15,433 nt of DNA from DATAYF01 sp036272735 (GTDB taxonomy: Bacteria; Chloroflexota; Ktedonobacteria; Ktedonobacterales; Ktedonobacteraceae): assembly GCA_036272735.1 (NCBI GenBank), contig DATAYF010000081.1:1-15433 (forward strand), in the 5' to 3' direction. Shown here in pieces: positions 13,941 through 15,433 of the stretch. The notes under the pieces are model-generated. The model did no database searches. It saw only the letters and a list, made by a program, of their open reading frames with translations, and was not told where the DNA came from. The translations under genes and the position numbers were made by a program. How positions within the stretch are numbered: the first letter of the stretch is position 1; every line of letters begins with the position of its first letter.

Positions 13941-14654
13941 ATGCAGGGGCAACCGCAACAGGACAACGACCCGATAAGTAGATTGACAGCAGCACGTCTC
14001 AACGCATTGAAGGCGACGGGATACCACAAAGCGATAGACCCAAGGCAAGCAGGAACAGGCGCATTCGAGAAACTCGCTTCGGGACAGCAGCGAGTTATTC
14101 CCCAGCGTCCTCCTAACATGCCCCACGTGGATGCACCACCACCAACACCCAGAATCGCTAAACCCAGGGCCGAGGTAGTAGACAAGCAGGCACTCAGACG
14201 ACGCTTACTGATATTGAGCGTGGTGGTGGTTATTTGTGCGATCATCGGTACCATCGGGGGCTGGAGCATCTTTAATACTAGCGTGAATGCGAATATGACC
14301 GCTGGCGCGAGAAGCACCACTACAGATTTTCTCAACGCGTTGAAAACCCAAAATTACGATCAGGCATACAAAGACCTGGGACCAGCAATTACCCTGCCAA
14401 TGCCCTCTAGCACCTTCAAACAAGCGGCACAAAGTGACGACCATTGCTTTGGGACCGTGCAAAGCTATCAAAGGATCAACGGAAATACAGCCTCCCAGAG
14501 CGCCAACAGCCAGAGCCTGACCTACCAGGTGACAAGGAGCAAATCTAAGTCATTCCAGATTACCTTCACCCTACAAACTGATCCCGACAGTTCAAACTGG
14601 AAAATTACTAATTACGGCAACAACCTGGGACCCTCAGATCCAGCATGTTCATAA
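13941..14654 (+). CDS. Single-pass membrane protein with small extracytoplasmic domain
   Basis: A protein of 237 residues with no firmly recognised family. The start at 13941 is supported by GAGGAG about 7 nt upstream. The first 85 residues are polar and rich in Pro, Gln and Arg, ending in RRR before one membrane helix at about 89-111 (LLILSVVVVICAIIGTIGGW). By the positive-inside rule the N-terminus is in the cytosol. The outer part (112-237) opens with STTTDFLNALKTQNYDQAYK, which reads like the first helix of NTF2-like or DUF4878-type domains, followed by beta strands (SLTYQVTR, FQITFTLQTD, NWKITNYG). Cys169 and Cys236 could form a disulfide. It follows the polysaccharide genes on the same strand but has its own strong promoter, so co-function is not implied. 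Confidence 0.7.
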   Translation: MQGQPQQDNDPISRLTAARLNALKATGYHKAIDPRQAGTGAFEKLASGQQRVIPQRPPNMPHVDAPPPTPRIAKPRAEVVDKQALRRRLLILSVVVVICAIIGTIGGWSIFNTSVNANMTAGARSTTTDFLNALKTQNYDQAYKDLGPAITLPMPSSTFKQAAQSDDHCFGTVQSYQRINGNTASQSANSQSLTYQVTRSKSKSFQITFTLQTDPDSSNWKITNYGNNLGPSDPACS

Positions 14655-14681
14655 ACAACCCGGCATGCAAATGTTTTTTTT
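14643..14681 (+). terminator. Weak terminator candidate after the 13941 gene
   Basis: GCATG (14643-14647) can pair with CATGC (14664-14668), followed after a few bases by a run of eight T (about 14674-14681). The stem is only 5 bp and overlaps the stop codon, so the assignment is weak; the T run is clear. Confidence 0.35.
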
Positions 14682-14691
14682 CACCCTTTGT

Positions 14692-14735
14692 TTTATGAGG
14701 AGAGGCAAGGTTATGGCCTCGCCTCGCCTCATAAA
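14692..14735. repeat. Long imperfect hairpin
   Basis: TTTATGAGG (14692-14700) pairs with CCTCATAAA (14727-14735), then GAGGC with GCCTC and AGG with CCT, separated by two single mismatches, around a 6-nt loop. That is 17 pairs in all. No T run follows on either strand, so it is not a standard terminator. It lies between the membrane-protein gene and the tnpB element. Confidence 0.6.
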
Positions 14736-14836
14736 CCACGCGCCCCCTTTATGTACCGCCTTTGATCGTAACCGAATGGACGATCCATTCGTATTCGAAA
14801 GGAGAAGCACCTAGCTGGCTAGCATGGGCTACAATC

Positions 14837-14888
14837 TTGACATGCTCCCCACGGCTAAAGCTGGGGGATTCCTAGAGTTGCCTCTAGG
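14837..14888 (-). ncRNA. Right end / omega-RNA scaffold end of the tnpB element
   Basis: Read on the minus strand, the tnpB stop is wrapped in a CCTAGAG-loop-CTCTAGG hairpin (14871-14888). Then comes GGAATCCCC, a GC stem with CTTTAG in the loop, and GGGGAGCATGTCAA, ending at about 14837. This is the layout of an IS200/IS605 right end, which is also the 3' part of the omega RNA that guides TnpB. If TCAA is the tip, the guide would begin at 14836 with GATTGTAGCC. The exact boundary is inferred from the typical pattern. Confidence 0.55.
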
Positions 14889-15432
14889 GTTTCCTGCTTC
14901 GTTGAGTCTTGCCCGGTTTGGTTTTCACCGCACCGGGTCTTACAGACTCTCCACAGGCAGCCACCGTGAGCCCCACGGCCAAAATGTTTTTTGCAGCATT
15001 GCTATCACGGTCATGGGCAACCCCACATTCAGGGCACGTCCAATGACGAACATCAAGGGAAAGCGAGTCGAGAATATGCCCACAGTCACAGCAGCGTTTG
15101 GAGGAGGGATACCAACGGTCAATCCTGACCACAGTACGCCCATACCATTCAGCTTTGTAGGACAAAAGGGACACAAACTCCGACCAGCCCACGTCGCTGA
15201 TGGCTTTGCTGAGACTGCCGTTCTTGACCATGTTCTTGACTGCCAACGACTCGACACATACGACTTGGTTCTCGCGGATGAGTCTGGTCGAAAGTTTGTG
15301 CAGGAAGTCACGGCGTCGATCAGCGATACGGGCATGGATACGAGCGACCTTGAGACACGCCTTTTTGCGGTTCTTGGAGCCTTTACGCTTCTTAGCGTGT
15401 CGCCTCTGCGCCTTCGCCAGCTTTTTCTCATC
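14884..15432 (-). CDS. tnpB: TnpB RNA-guided nuclease, C-terminal part
   Basis: The last 182 codons of a tnpB that enters from the right edge. The frame is open from 15432, starting DEKKLAKAQRRHAKKRKG, to the TAG at 14886-14884. TnpB cuts DNA next to a short target motif under the guidance of omega RNA. Visible parts are the basic bridging helix region, the RuvC Glu in CVESLAVKNM, a four-Cys zinc ribbon (CCDCG, then CPECG) and the last RuvC Asp in HDRDSNAAKNIL. The first RuvC Asp lies off the edge. No lesion is seen, so the nuclease may be active. The end VKTKPGKTQRSRKP is basic and overlaps the omega-RNA region. An overlapping open frame on the same strand (14940-15431) is a shadow. Confidence 0.92.
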   Translation of the reverse strand, partial: DEKKLAKAQRRHAKKRKGSKNRKKACLKVARIHARIADRRRDFLHKLSTRLIRENQVVCVESLAVKNMVKNGSLSKAISDVGWSEFVSLLSYKAEWYGRTVVRIDRWYPSSKRCCDCGHILDSLSLDVRHWTCPECGVAHDRDSNAAKNILAVGLTVAACGESVRPGAVKTKPGKTQRSRKP

Positions 15433-15433
15433 C

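Noticed and set aside
13799..14335. A 178-residue minus-strand open frame opposite the membrane-protein gene.
   Set aside because: The plus-strand frame has a strong promoter, a ribosome site and a normal membrane-protein layout; the antisense frame has none of these.
14940..15431. A second protein in another frame over the right tnpB.
   Set aside because: It is a shadow frame rich in Ser and Arg with no family features; the real frame carries the zinc ribbon and RuvC motifs.

Overview
The window looks like a piece of a bacterial chromosome with moderate GC, most likely from the Chloroflexota and possibly a Ktedonobacteria-type soil bacterium. That assignment is inference. It rests on the mix of a receptor-like PP2C phosphatase, a DUF402 protein, IS200/IS605-type tnpB genes, many TTG/GTG starts and Shine-Dalgarno-led genes. 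No rRNA, tRNA or CRISPR array was seen.

Layout. Positions 1-112 hold the first 37 codons of a tnpB that leaves the window on the left. Positions 113-382 have no gene but are rich in structure: a tnpB promoter, an operator-like inverted repeat, an IS200/IS605-end-like hairpin, a perfect 43-bp palindrome and an intrinsic terminator. From 383 to 7816 every gene lies on the minus strand: a small HEAT-like protein, a DUF402 protein, a sugar-phosphate-isomerase-like TIM barrel, an ArsR-type regulator, aspartyl-tRNA synthetase (aspS) and a membrane-anchored PP2C phosphatase. Three copies of a small cloverleaf-like repeat lie in the gaps on either side of aspS.

At 7817-8111 transcription diverges. 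From 8112 to 14654 every gene lies on the plus strand: an M20-peptidase-like protein that appears to have lost its metal site, then a tight three-gene surface-polysaccharide operon (GT4 glycosyltransferase, polyprenyl glycosylphosphotransferase, GT4 glycosyltransferase), then a single-pass membrane protein with a small extracytoplasmic domain behind its own near-consensus promoter. The window ends in the C-terminal part of a second, minus-strand tnpB with its right-end/omega-RNA hairpins at 14837-14888.

How the genes work together. The phosphotransferase would load the first sugar phosphate on undecaprenyl phosphate, and the two GT4 enzymes would add further sugars at the cytoplasmic membrane face. 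No flippase or polymerase is in view. The PP2C would reverse Ser/Thr phosphorylation and may sense external conditions through its long C-terminal domain. AspRS is housekeeping. The DUF402, TIM-barrel and HEAT-like genes probably share a transcript.

The points most worth a second look are the inactive M20 paralogue, the cloverleaf repeat family whose closing ends covary, the structured left edge (leaderless tnpB, orphan IS-end hairpin, perfect palindrome), the divergent promoters that share one -10, and the directly repeated operator candidate in front of the ArsR gene.
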